This document shows, piece after piece, positions 1-12,223 of a DNA stretch of 64,000 nt. Position numbers and translations under genes: made by a program. Within the stretch, counting starts at the first letter, position 1. Each line of letters begins with the position of its first letter. The notes under the pieces are model-generated. The model worked only from the letters and a program-made list of their open reading frames with translations. It ran no database searches and was not told the DNA's origin. The DNA comes from Dicaeum eximium. Lineage: Eukaryota; Chordata; Aves; Passeriformes; Dicaeidae. The stretch covers positions 310,001 to 374,000 of the forward strand of contig VWZP01009170.1 in the NCBI GenBank assembly GCA_013396995.1. The letters are read 5' to 3'.

Positions 1-204
1 TTAAGCAGAAAGTCTGTATATCTATTTCCTTCTTCCAGCATCTATGATTCAGAGGTTCTTTCTATCTGCTTACATTTCACCCTCTGAAAATATGTACCAG
101 CTGTTTTTTCAGTCCTCAGTCATTTCTATTCCACATTTCATGTCATAATGAGCTTTATGAACATGGAGTAAGCAGGAAAATAGGACATGAGGCTTAAAAC
201 TATT

Positions 205-805
205 TTGAGATGTTATCCAGTCCATTTTTGCAAATCACTTTTACCCAGGGCTGGTTTTCTGCTGGAATATCTTGAAGGCTCTTCTGGAGCTCATAAGATG
301 TGCCACTGTGTTTTGGGGTTTTGTTAAGACTGACAGCACTGCTTTCTGCTGTCTTCTGCTAGACAATATCAGCTTTGGATTTACATAAAATGTCCCTACC
401 AGAGGTTTATGTCCATCTTAAACACCTTCCTTGCTCTAGATTCACATTTAACTGATTTTATCAGTGCAAAGTTCTTTCTAATATCTGATTTAGATCACTT
501 TGGGTGTAATTTAAGCATATTGATGCTTAACAGAGCACAGATTTCTGTCTTTCTTTTGCAGTTATCTTTTACATGTTGGGAGACTCTTAGGCTGCCAGTC
601 ATTAGGGTTTCCTCTTCTCTTTAAACTAGAAAATTCAAGTTTGTTCATTATTTCCTCATAACTTACTTGACCAGACTTTAGTCGTCTTCTCCCAGTTCTC
701 TCCATCTGAAGAAGAGGTTCACCTCTTCTTTTCAAAAAGCAGTGTCTGAAGCTGGATGAACACTTCAGCTGAGACCTGCATTAATTCTGCTTAGTAGTTC
801 TGGAA
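205..805 (-). mobile_element. Ancient, degraded CR1 (LINE) fragment in reverse orientation
   Basis: Reading the minus strand, the segment follows the amniote CR1 3'-region pattern. Recognisable plus-strand landmarks, in order, are TGTTATCCAGTCCA (about 210), AAGTTCTTTCTAATATCTGA (about 469), a GTAATTTAAGC block, CTTTAAACTAGAAAATTCAA (about 620) with TTTCCTCATAACTT, and a block near 745-805 resembling the usual CTGGAACACAGTACTCCAGCTGAGGCC region. It is heavily diverged, with no intact frame. Identification is from remembered consensus; boundaries are approximate. Confidence 0.65.
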
Positions 806-3334
806 TGGTTTGTCCTTTTGCCCTTAACATGAGGTTCTTAAGAGATGGCTGTTTTTCCTCTAACTCCTTTTAGTTTTAATATTGCTTCCCATAGCAATAC
901 CTGCTACTTCTGGGTACAGTCATGCTCTCCTGAAATCTGTGATTCTGCTGTTCCATTTCCTGGTTTTCCTAAGTCTCTTGATTTCCACTATTTTTTGGGT
1001 CAGTTTAAATGAAAACTTTGAGTTAATACACTGTAATGTCTCCTGAAATTACTTCCAAAGTGGAGCAATGTTTTGAGTATTATCTTCCCATTTGCCCCAT
1101 GGTAATATGGGAAGAAATAATAATGGAGGTAAGGGAAAGACTTGTGAAATGCATCTAAGTATTTTTTCCCACAAGCAGTGATTGCATGTTTTTTACATAT
1201 CCAGCATCTTCCACCACCCTGGAAAATCTCAGCTTGCCTACCACATCCTTTCTTTCCAGAGGGGCAAGAGGCAGAATGTGCTGAACCTTGTTGAGACCTA
1301 AAGAGATGCTGGTTCATGGGTTATTGCAATTGTGCTTGTGTAATTCACTCCAAGAATGGCTAAAGAGCTGAGTTATTGCTGTCTGTCCTTCAGTTCAGGG
1401 ATTTGGATCCCTTTGCACTATCAAGGTCACATTTTCCTGAAGCTTTTAGAAGAGTTGATATCATGAAGGCCTCATCAGATTCAAATGAAATTGGTCTGTG
1501 AGCACAAAAGCTTTGGTAGACAGGTACTTGCAGACAGAGGGGTACCATGAGGGAGTAGGCCATTGCTTTCTTAAAAAAATAAAGGTTAAGATTGTTCAAA
1601 TGCAGTGCCTAATTTTCAACTTGCTTTTTTGCTAGACATTGGAAAAGATGTCTCCCTTTGCTGAAGCAACAAACCACTTCAGTCACCCCTTTACCTCAGT
1701 GTTCTTGCACCTGATTTTTGTCTCTTGAACTTCTCATGTTCTTCTGTCTCCTAACCCTTGTCTTTTCAGCCAAGAACCACAGGCTTTAGGTGTTTGCCTC
1801 TAGGTAGACATTGATCCACTGGTGAAAATCAGTACCTGGTGGGGTCAGGACATCCCTTTTTGTCTGTATCTAGACTACTGTAAAATCTAAGGAGAGCATG
1901 TATCTAAGGGTGTTTCTGCAAACCTGGATAGTTACAGAAGGTTCAGATGAGAGAAAGGCATCAGTTCTCATGGTCAGTGTTATGACTTAGATAATTACTG
2001 GAACAACTTATAAAAAACACTTCAGTGTATAATGCACCTTTTAAAAAATCAATTTATTTCTATATTATTTTTTATTTATCTTCAAGCAATTGAAGTAAAA
2101 GGAAATTTTTTTGAGCTCTGATTGAATTTGTCAATTTAACAATAGTTAATTAATATAATAACAATTAATAGCCATTAAGAAGTCACATAGGCCAAGATCA
2201 TCTTTTCCAGTAGTACAAGGCAGAAATTGAAATTGGTGGGAAGAGGAGAGTTCTGCCTCTTGCAGAACTGTTGTACCTGGAGGCATCCAGTTGTGTGTTT
2301 CTCATAGGTGTAGCTGTGGGCACTACTTAACCATAACAGACTGAAACTGCCTTTTCCTGACAGCTTTCAAAAAAAAAAAAAATCTAGAGCAGGATGATAC
2401 TGCTTCTGTAGATTTTTAGGTGAAAAAGAAAAAGGTAATTGGTTGTCACTGGTTAAACTATGTAGCTTTTCTACATTAGGGAACAGGTTGGTGAATCTGG
2501 GTTACTCTAGACTGGGGTTCTCTGAGGACACTTTGATGGTAGGTGGGTTGGCAGCCTCAGTCATGTTGTTAAATTAAATGGTGCAGGACAACTGACTTTA
2601 ATTAGCCATGGTCAGTGCTACCAAGTTGCCTCACGATTGGCTAAACGAGTTTTTGTCTTCTTGCTTAAAATACCTTATATTGTGTTTGAAGCTGTCAAAC
2701 TCTTCATTTTCTTGACATGTTCATAGGATGGGTGTTGTCTTCACCTTCCTTGAAATCTTCTGTCCTACAAACCTACATGCAATGCCTTAACTGAATTTAT
2801 TCTGGTCCTTTTTTCACGCTAGGGCTCTCTTTTGATGCTGAATTCTTATCCTAACTCAGAGGTGGTCCTTGTCTACCCAAATGGTCATCTTCCTACAGAG
2901 TTTTAATCCCCCTGTCTGTCAAGCTAGCAGCACAAATTTGATTGCCTTTTTCTCAGCTGTTCATGAGAAATTCTGCTTTCCCCATTGGGGGTTCTTGCTA
3001 TTAAATCTCTCTCTTCGTCTGTGGTATGTCAAGATATTTGTATTTAAATGTCATTTTTAAGTAGTTAATTACCTTGGAGGAGGTAGCATAAATTCAACTA
3101 AACTGATTGCATTTAACAAAAATTGGCAATGACTTTCTCTTCCATCAAATTTTTGAAATATGATGTTACTCCTTGCAATCATAGGAATGTCTTGGAAGGC
3201 ACACAGTTTCAGCTTAACTTGTATATAACTCTCAGAATCAGGAAAATAATGTGAAAATGATCCTAATAATACTCAGCTTTCAGGTAAGAAGTGTGAATAC
3301 ATCTGTCTTCCTTTAACAAGGGATGTATTGTGAC

Positions 3335-3375
3335 TTCCAGAAGTCTTTGCCCAAACTGGGCAAAGACTTCTGGAA
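3335..3375. repeat. Perfect inverted repeat, 19-bp arms, 3-base loop
   Basis: Left arm 3335-3353 (TTCCAGAAGTCTTTGCCCA), loop AAC, right arm 3357-3375 is its exact reverse complement. It has the form of a DNA hairpin or a templated mutation product; no element boundary was recognised. Confidence 0.95.
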
Positions 3376-3919
3376 TCTCAGGAATAAAGAATGTAATCTT
3401 TAGGAATAAAGAATGACCTGAGACTGCTTCTGAATGTTTAACACCTTTAGATTTAAACTTGCAATCTGTTTGGCATGATCCAGCATCCACTGCCATGTCC
3501 ATTCTGATAGGGAATGTGTGTCTCATTATTAAACTCCTTATTAAATCTATGCAAAATCCTGGCCCTGTTTGAAGCTGTTGTGCCATACAACAGGGAAAGG
3601 TCAGGGATCCAATGAGGATTCATCATGCTAATTAGTGCAGAAGATGAAGCATTTTCCTCACAAGGAAATTTTGCATTAAGAGAAATCTGATAGCTAATTA
3701 AAACATTTTTCTGGTGCAAAGTCACCGTGTAGGAAATATGTAGGAGTTGGTGAATTGCATCATGTGGATATTAACTCAGAATCCACACTGGGGAAAATCA
3801 CTAGGAATTTAGTTGGCACGTCTTGAGAATCTTTACACTATTATGGTCTTCATCCCAATAAACAGTTTCACATCAAAAATGTATGTGATATCCATAGGAT
3901 TAATTTCTAAATCACTTGT

Positions 3920-3939
3920 AAATTCTAAATTTAGAATTT
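3920..3939. repeat. Perfect 20-bp palindrome within a short-period AT-rich repeat
   Basis: AAATTCTAAATTTAGAATTT equals its own reverse complement. It sits in a stretch (3905-4000) where variants of TCTAAATCACTT and TCTAGATCACTT recur four or five times, suggesting local tandem duplication. Confidence 0.85.
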
Positions 3940-6900
3940 GGTATTAAATTCTGAATCACTCTAGATCACTTTCTAAATCACTTCTAGATCACTTCTGGAA
4001 GTAGCTTCCAATATCAGCAGATCATCACCAGTGATGTGCAGAAGCTGGCAGCCTTTGAAGTGATACCACTTTGTCATCATCTTGTTTGATTGTGTATTTT
4101 TAAAGCCAAAGCCATGGGATTTGGATGATCAGGAGATTTTCTGATGCAGCTAAGCAGTGTGAATCCTGTAACTTACCCTAAACTTTGGAAAACATAGCAA
4201 ACAGTTGCTGTAACTTGACACCACAAACTCTGTGGGGATTGCTGTAACCCAGGTGTTTCATCCACTTCTCTCTGACCCACATGCATGGCTTTCTGCTCTG
4301 TAATTGCTGTAAGGTTAGGAAATTCCTTTTATTGTTTGTAATTATCTCTCTGGATAGTGAACTTCATTGTTTTGTCTCTAATAATTTAAAATTATTAAGC
4401 TCTGTCTTTGCCCTCATGCTTTCCTATTTATGTTGAGACACTCTGAAGTTTCTGGGAGGAATAGGAGAAAAACAGCTGTACAAGACAATTGTGTTACTTT
4501 TTCTTTCTAGTGTTTCTTACTATTGCTTGAAATGTAAAGCCATTGGGAGAAGAGTTTGCTATGCAATTTTTTTTATCCCCCATGCACTGTTAGATGGAAG
4601 TGCCTTAGTTATTTGGTACTGGGTAGTAGCTGTTAAGGTTTACATTGCAGTTTATGAACCTTGAAGTTCAGAATAGTGTTTTCTATGATTTTTCTCCCCT
4701 TCCTCAGATTGCATTTTCATGGTTTGCAACTGGGTTTTGTCCCGAGTCTGTGTGCATTAGTCTGAGCCTCTGTGCTATAAAGAGTTACATGTGGCTTTGC
4801 TTTTGACAAGCACTGTGGTGTGACCATTCTGCAATGTGCAGTTCTACCTGCTGGACTAAATTAAACACTTGCTGATGTTTTCTGTAGGTTTTGCAAAAAT
4901 TGCACATTGTAGGCAGTTTCTTAACAGTTGAAATTAAACATTCATGTTGCTTGTAATGTGTGCAGGGCTAGAATTTCTGACATATCAGATAAGACAGTAA
5001 ATTAATATAAATATCTTAATAAAAACTTACAAAACTAAGATAAAATGTGTACTTTCTGAGTTCCTATTTCTTCTTGTTTGGAATCCTTGCCACTGTTGAA
5101 TGTTCTCCCTGAATGTTATTTGTAAGTTATCTGTATCCTCCCAACCTCCTATATTGCAATCAAAAGTATCATTTTAGCATCAGAGTAAAGTGTTAGCCTG
5201 AAAATTATACAGAATGGGTATTGTTTTCTTTATTACATAACAGCTTTTCACAGTATATTCTAATGTATTTGTCATTCACATCTGTATTTTCATAGTTTTA
5301 ATGTCATAGCATTGCAGGACTTGTTGGTTTGATGCTGAAAGAATTGCTGCAAGATGAATATGTTGGAGTTTAACTTGTGCTCAACTGAAAAGATTAGGCA
5401 AGTCTGGAAGGTGAAGATCCTTTTTTTTCATACCTTTGTGGTCTTTGCCTGTAGAGTGCTGTCTTGAAGAGAGGCTGCAAATTTTTTAGTTAGCAATTAG
5501 ATGACAGTTCATTAACAAATGAAAAACCATTTCCTGATGCTTGTGAAAAGTGTGGTGAAGACCCAACCTTCAAACAAACCTCAAGCAGCAGAACAAGCAG
5601 CATTTAATACTGTTTACAGGGAGTGAACTTTTTGTAGTTTCTGAATTGTTAAATCCTAAATCTCTGCAAGTTCAAGAGTACATGGCTTCCTAAGTTATTT
5701 TAAGGGTGTCCTGTATTTCCTAAACCTTCTGGACTCTCTTGGAGATTTTACTCTTAGTCTTTATTGACTGTATTACCAGGTGTATATTTTTTCTTGAAAC
5801 TTGAGTAGAAATCAATCATCAGTCTAAATAAGGATTCTGCAGGCACAGCAATAAGAACCAAAGCTTTTTTGGCTTGGTTGCTACTTGTAGTTTGTGTTGT
5901 AGCCACTTTCTTGTGGCTTTGTCACATTACAAGAGGCAGTGATCTTCATTTTAGCACCTTCTAGACTTATAAGTTTCACAGATATTTTTAATTTAAGTCT
6001 TGTCTTTATAGTTCAGTAATCTGTGAATTCCCCGTGTAGCAATTTTTGGCTTATGGTTTAGAAACTTGAGTCTATAAGATGTGAAATGTGTTGTTACAGA
6101 AAAGAAATCACTCATTTAAAGTGAAGGACAATGTTGCCAGTAAGTGGGCAGATTTCTGAAATAATCTAAATTTGTGTCAATAGTATATTCATTACAGGGA
6201 ACTTCTGCTTTCATAATTTCAATTTTCTTTTTTTTTCCTCCTCTGGGAACTGTGTAAAATCACCCAGATCCCTCCAGTGTCTAATGGATTCCTAAGTGAT
6301 TTGGGGAAAATGTAGTAATTGTGACAGTGAGCCTGGTGAGTTTGCACAGAACTGACAGTTTTATTGTTTAGGACCCAGCCCTCTGGTGACAGTGACCTAC
6401 AGAATTGCACACCAGATGCCTAAACTTGACTATCCAGTGGCAAGTGCTGAGTGGGATTCAGCTGGACCATGCCCTTCCCTTGGCTGAAATGGAATCCTGT
6501 AGTACCCATCTTCATCTTCTGCTCCAGAAGATTACAGACCTCTGTAGATCCTGTCACTCATCTATGTCATTATTTATGTAGATATTTATATTCTTCCCCA
6601 TGTGGCTGAATCACACATCCTAGGACATCTAAAACCATCTACATTTAGAGTCCTGTCCCAGATGCTCTTCAAATGCTGGAGAGGACACATCTATTTAGAA
6701 CCAAACTGTCTGCAAGCAGTCAGATGTTGCATTAGCAATTATGTCTATTCTCCCATCAGTTTTTTGCTGTAGGAGCACACTGTCCTCATTTGCTTAAGAT
6801 TTCACTCTCACCTTGTAGGTCTGTCAGATCTTGAGCAAGCATGGCTTTCACTTGGTTCACAGTTTTCAACACCTCTCTCTTCATATACATATCTGTATGG

Positions 6901-6961
6901 GAAGCATCATGGAGATCAGTCAGCTTGCATTGCTTTTTAATAGGTTGTATACAACAACTTG

Positions 6962-7019
6962 ATAAAATCTGATCCAGAAACATACATAAAGTTTCACCCA
7001 CCTCTGGATCAGATTTTAT
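6962..7019. repeat. Inverted repeat, perfect 17-bp arms, 24-base loop
   Basis: Left arm 6962-6978 (ATAAAATCTGATCCAGA) and right arm 7003-7019 (TCTGGATCAGATTTTAT) are exact reverse complements. No microRNA-type flanking stem was noticed. Confidence 0.93.
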
Positions 7020-8282
7020 TCCTGGCAGGGAACTTATATTTAAAGATAAAGAATTAATTGTTCTCCCAGTAGTTTTATTTCAAGGATATACCTATCTGCA
7101 CCCACTCCCACGATATTGGAGTGGCCATAATAGCAGGAGAATATTTCATTGGAGCTTGTTGTCTCTGTTGAACAGGTTTGCATGAAAACTTGAGTTCTTG
7201 GGGCTCACCTTCCTTGATACAGCTCCACTCACCCAGCACAGGTGGTTACCTCTTTGCTGGGGGGTTGCTCACAGGTTTGGTACTCTGGCACTGTGTGCTG
7301 TTCAATTCTTCATTCTCTCCTTCATGCAAATCTGGCTCATGCTAATTAGCACAATTCCAAGGGCTGCAGGACCTAAATGCAATGAAAAATTATCTCCTAA
7401 GTGTAACGGTAGTGTGAACAAATATTTAAGTATTATTCATGCTATTGAATAGCTATCAGTTTTTTCTTTGCTAATGAAAATATATTTTGTAACTATTGCT
7501 TGTAAAGGTGTTGCCAGAAGTGTGTTTAATAGACTTCAATATGAGTTTACATTATTATTTGAGCAAGCTATTTCAATTTAAATTGTGTCCTTTATATTCA
7601 GTATTTTATTCTGATGTCCATTCTAATAGCACTCTGAGATTTGTTGTCAGAGGATTTCTTCATTTGAAAAACTGAAGGCATTTTGGAAGAGGTTCTTCAT
7701 TAGGGGAGAGTTTTGAAATATTATGGCTAATTATAGAAAATGGGAATCTAAGAGGTATTGTGCTTAAAGCTGACTTTGCTGAGTTGCCACCACTCCTGTT
7801 GACTTCCTTGGCATCAAAATCTTGCTGCAAGGAATTCTCTTGCTGCAGTATCTTACTGGAGACCAGCTAAGCAGAGGATGAACACACAAAAGTTGCATAT
7901 CCTGACTGTGTTTTTGGTTTCTGAGATGTTGATGAAAGCCTGGACTTGTAAATCTCCTTGGTAGAACATCCATTCTCTTTGAATTTCACCTATAGCCTTT
8001 CTGTGTTGTGTCTTTATGTTGCATCAGTAGATTTCCTTTGTTTGTGCCTGGAAGGTAAGCTTACTGTGTGGCAGGCCACTGAGAGACCATTTTGATTTGA
8101 GATTCCAACAGGATTTTTAAAACAGGCCAGTAAATTGTGGATTAACACGTCACAAGGGGTATTTACTCAAGATTTTTAAAGGAACCCAAAGATGAAGTTG
8201 CTGAGTAACTCTGGGCTGCTGCTTATGTTGCCTTTTTTGCCAGGAAATTAGTCATTACAAATAAACAATTTTGGAAAAGGTA

Positions 8283-9000
8283 ACGAGGGAAATGCAGGGA
8301 CTGGAGTCCCCCAGGGATCACTCTTTGGTCATGTGTTCTCATATTTTCATCAGTGATATGGAAAAAGGGGTGAGGAGAAATAGATGACAATATGTGTGGA
8401 CAGTACAGAATTCTTCAGATTGGTGAAAAATTAGGTCTGTACAAGGAACACTGCAGAAGTTTCTTGTTCATAGGGTGTATAATGTTGACAAAAGTTCAGA
8501 AAAATTGCAGGTCTCTAAAAAAAACCCAAATAATTAATTGGAAGGGAAAATGGTCCCAAGAATGCACAAACAGCAGTGCTCTATAAATTTGGTGTTTTTG
8601 CAGCTGAGGAAGGATACAGGTAATCATAACTGGTGAAACTGTAAACTGGGGCAAGAAGGTAAATAGAATGTTAACAGTCTTTAGAAAGCAACAGAAAAGA
8701 AGACAGAGCATAATTTGCAGATGTATAAATCCCTACTATGCCCTCAAGTGATGTATGCAACTTTGATTCTCATCCTCTGCATCTCAAAAAGGTTTTATTA
8801 ATTTTTGCAGAATGAAGAAAAAGTTGAGCGTGAAAATACAGAATTTTTAAATTTATTTTTTGGAGTTTAAATCCATGTAAGGACAAGGAGACTGGACTAG
8901 AGTTATATAGATTAAGATTTTTCTAGGTTTGGAAGAGACAAATGAAGAGGCAGAATTTAAGTATAGAAAATTATGAGTTGTGTAATTGGCTGAGTAGGAA
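8283..9000 (+). mobile_element. Ancient, degraded CR1 (LINE) fragment with reverse-transcriptase remnant
   Basis: GGAGTCCCCCAGGGATCA at 8303-8320 translates to GVPQGS, the conserved reverse-transcriptase motif of CR1-type LINEs, and is followed by a TTTTCATCAGTGATATGG block matching the FISD(I/M) stretch. Further along are GTGAAACTGTAAACTGG and CATCTCAAAAAGG (about 8782), which keep the CR1 order. Frameshifts and stops abound, so it is non-coding debris. Boundaries are approximate. Confidence 0.65.
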
Positions 9001-12000
9001 AGCACAGCAGACAAGAACAGTCAAAGTAAACTGTCATTACTCTGTCAAGTAATTTCATTATAAAAAAAGAAACACATTTTTACAGATAAAATGAATTATC
9101 AAAAGTCACAATTTCTTTCCCCAACATTTTTAGGTTCAGAAATTATGAATACATTCATATTTGTCCCCTGATGACTGCTAAAGGTGATAAGAAAGTCTTA
9201 GAGCCATAAAATCTCAAAGCCATCAATTGCTAAAGTTGGAAGAATATATATGTTTTTTAAGAATCTTTGCCCAAGCAATTGCTGCAGTTGGAGGTATGGA
9301 GTAGAAAATGTGCTGTCTGCTGCAGGTGTTATTACAGGTAATAAGACACAATTCAGCAGAGCACCCGCTGAGTAATGGTGTAACTAATGATCTCTGAATC
9401 GTTTCAGGCATTTGTAGGAAATCTGCTGTATTTGATTTCAGTGCCAGCAGCAGCTGAATTACACCTCCCTTCACTGTATAGCTGCTGTTCTAAATGCACA
9501 GTCTCCAAATCCACCTCCTCCTTCTGAGATAAAACTTTATGATAACATAGAAAAAGTCAACAGTAACGTAGTGCAAAATGACAACCATTGCTTCACTGAC
9601 CAATTCAGCCAATTTAGACTGGCTGAAAGGGAACATCCCCGTGGTGTTCAGTCAGTCACTCATATACCCCATGCTTGGATCAGAAATGCTGCACAAAAAC
9701 ATCCCCACCACCACTCTCCCACTCTCCAGAAGCAGCAAATCCACTTGTTTTGATTATTCTTTCTTGAGACTCTCTCTTTATTTATTCGTGGGACTCTAGC
9801 AATGGTTTAAATGCTTTGTTTTCCTCGCTTTATTTTTTAGACAAGATGTCACTGTGTTTTTTGAATTCATTCTCCCATCCTTGTACCAGCTGTTGGAAGA
9901 CTCCTGGGTTTTGTCCTTCACAGCCTGTAGAATGTGGGTCACATCTGGTTCCACATTATTTGTGCTCCAGTACTATCTATGCTCATTCCTCCCAGCTGTT
10001 TGTATTGAGGACAGTGACAGTGGTTACTTGGTTAAATACACCTGTCATACTGACTGCATCAAATGGCACCTGCTGAAAGCAGAGTTCCACAGCAGCAGAG
10101 TTTTGTTGTGGAAGAAGGATGTTACAGTGCAGAAGGCTGATAGGAGCTTTCCTGTTCCTTCACCAATAAAGTTTACAGCAATAAAGTGTTTCTTAATAAA
10201 ATCAATGAACAGAAACATAATTCTGTCCTCTGGGCTCAGGTGAATTGTCACATCATCACAGCTTGATCCCAGTTGATTCAAGAACATCAAGCTACAATAC
10301 CGCTTGAATTTCCACAGATGGTCATAAATATGCTCTTAGCCCATGGCAAATGTAAGGTAATAGGGCTGAGCTTAATCCTTTCTGAAATACCTGCTTTATC
10401 TCATCACTATGTGCACACAGCTGTTGTGACTCATGTGAAATTCGACTTGACCATGTATTTAACTCATCCTCATAAAATGTTTTTCATAATAAATAGGCTG
10501 CCCTAAAAGAGCAATTAGCTTGAGGTAGGAGTGTGTGTGTAGGATTTCTTCAAAGGTGTTCCTCACATGGTGAGAGCCAGTCCTGCATTCCTTCTCCCTT
10601 GCAGGGCAGTAAGTATTTCCAAAGTCTAAATGTGTTTCTGTTCAGCCCAACCAGCATTTTTTTCTTTTTTGGGTTTCCTTAACAGCCTTTCTATTTTCTC
10701 TTATGCCCAACAACGTCTTTTCTTTTTATTTTTTTTTTAATTTCTTTTTCTTCCAAAAAACTATTGGGGAATCCAGTGATTGGACCAGCAAGTTACAACA
10801 GAAATCTAAATCATTTGAGGATAAAGATGTTGTAATGCAGTATGAAGATCAATAATATTCTGTCCTTACAAGAATAGTGAATTGGCAATTGTTCTTAATA
10901 TGAATATTCTATTCCAGCTTGCTACATTACATAACTAGGTAATTTACATTTTCAGCTCATCCTTCCCACAGGCAGAAATGTATTAATGGTATTTCTTCAT
11001 ATGCTGGCCATTTTGCCTTATAATATGTCAAAATACATGTCTTGGGTATTTGTTTGTGGTTTTGGCTTTTTTTAACAGGGCACTATTTTTTCTGGATCGT
11101 GGTTTGTTAATTTTGAATTAGTGGATTGGCTGTTACTATAAAGTAATTGTAAAGGCCATCATGTTTTGCAGAAATAAGAGAGTTGCCACTCTTCCAGAGA
11201 ATAATCTGATGAGTCTGTTGAATATGGCAACTGAAAAACTTAGCTTCTTTAATTTGAAAATGAAAATATTAATGTATTTTAATGACAAAATATTTCGTCC
11301 ATACAGTGTTGTAAATTTCTAGAATTTGCTCACAATGGGATCACTAATTCCAACAAGCAAGGCTGTCTGTGTGTCTTCTTTTTTTTTTCCTTTGCTCTTC
11401 CTCTTCTCTATTTTGTTTTAAGTACCCTTAGAACTAGGGGAGACATCACTGAAAATAGGATTAAAAGCATTTGTGAAATCAGAACAGAAATAGAAGGCAG
11501 GGATCATAACTGCTTTGGATACTTCCTCAGGTCTGGAGAAGATCACGGTGAAGCTGCCCTGTTTTAGGCAGGGTTTGTTTTATATAGGTTAGTTGCTGCA
11601 ATGGGTTGGTTACACAAGACTTCCAGGAGCAGTCAGGCACAGTGTAGGTGAGCTTTTAATGCTGCCCTTCCCTTTCTGTAGCTCTGTCTTGCAAGATAGA
11701 GTATTGTGGTTTCCATTTAATCACCTTTGAAATAATTGTCCAATTGCACAATGATACGCTGCCAATCTTTCATAAGTTTCACGTGTTTCAAAATAGACAA
11801 GGGAGTGGTGTTGAAGACACCTGCAACTGAGGACGTGAGAGGAGAGAAAATGGAAGATACTTGTAGTGGTCAGTAGCAACTTCAGTGTTAAAGGTCCTCT
11901 TCTTCAGCTGATACAGTGTGAGGTCTAAATGTCTCTCCTAATCACAGAAAAAGATTTGCCCCGAGGTCAAAGGGTTTAAGCTTTGATGAGATTAAATGTA

Positions 12001-12031
12001 TTAATCACAAGTTTCTGTTCTGTTTTTTCAG

Positions 12032-12223
12032 AAGAATGGAGTATCAAATGGAACCCTCTACAAAAAAACATTTATTGAGCACTTTGAACAGGCACCAATG
12101 TATGTTGCAGTTTTTACTTTCGTGGGGTTTGCAGTGGGAACAATATTTGGCTACCTGCGAGATTTTATGAGAGCCTGGGGACTAGAAAAACGTAGCATTG
12201 CTGCGGAGAGAGAACAACAAAAA
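12032..12223 (+). CDS. SPTLC3: SPTLC3 exon 2: N-terminal membrane-anchor exon
   Basis: 64 codons, phase 0 at both ends. The acceptor is a T-rich tract ending TTTTTTCAG and the donor is AAA|GTATGTA. The protein begins KNGVSNGTLYKKTF, then has EHFEQAP, a hydrophobic stretch from MYVAVF to TIFGYL (window residues 23-42) that is the single transmembrane segment, then LRDFMRAWGLEK and an AEREQQK linker. This matches the conserved start of the SPTLC2/3 family. There is no Met before the membrane segment and an in-frame TAA at 12002, so the exon cannot supply the start and an upstream exon is required. The acceptor reads CAGAAG (NAGNAG), so 12035 is an equally possible first base that would drop one lysine. 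Confidence 0.95.

Larger units (their letters stand above)
1..12031 (+). other. SPTLC3: Presumed 3' part of SPTLC3 intron 1
   Basis: No coding exon could be supported on either strand. All open frames here are short and low-complexity, and none resembles the SPTLC N-terminus. There is no CpG-rich promoter-like stretch, so exon 1 and the promoter probably lie before position 1. The region carries two ancient CR1 fragments (205-805 minus, 8283-9000 plus), two inverted repeats (3335-3375, 6962-7019), a 20-bp palindrome (3920-3939) and a triplet of AATAAA hexamers at 10165-10200. Confidence 0.7.

Noticed and set aside
9854..10243. 129-codon plus-strand open frame in intron 1 as a possible SPTLC3 first exon
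   Set aside because: No resemblance to the SPTLC2/3 N-terminus and no donor in the right phase that yields a plausible protein; kept only as context for the AATAAA cluster.
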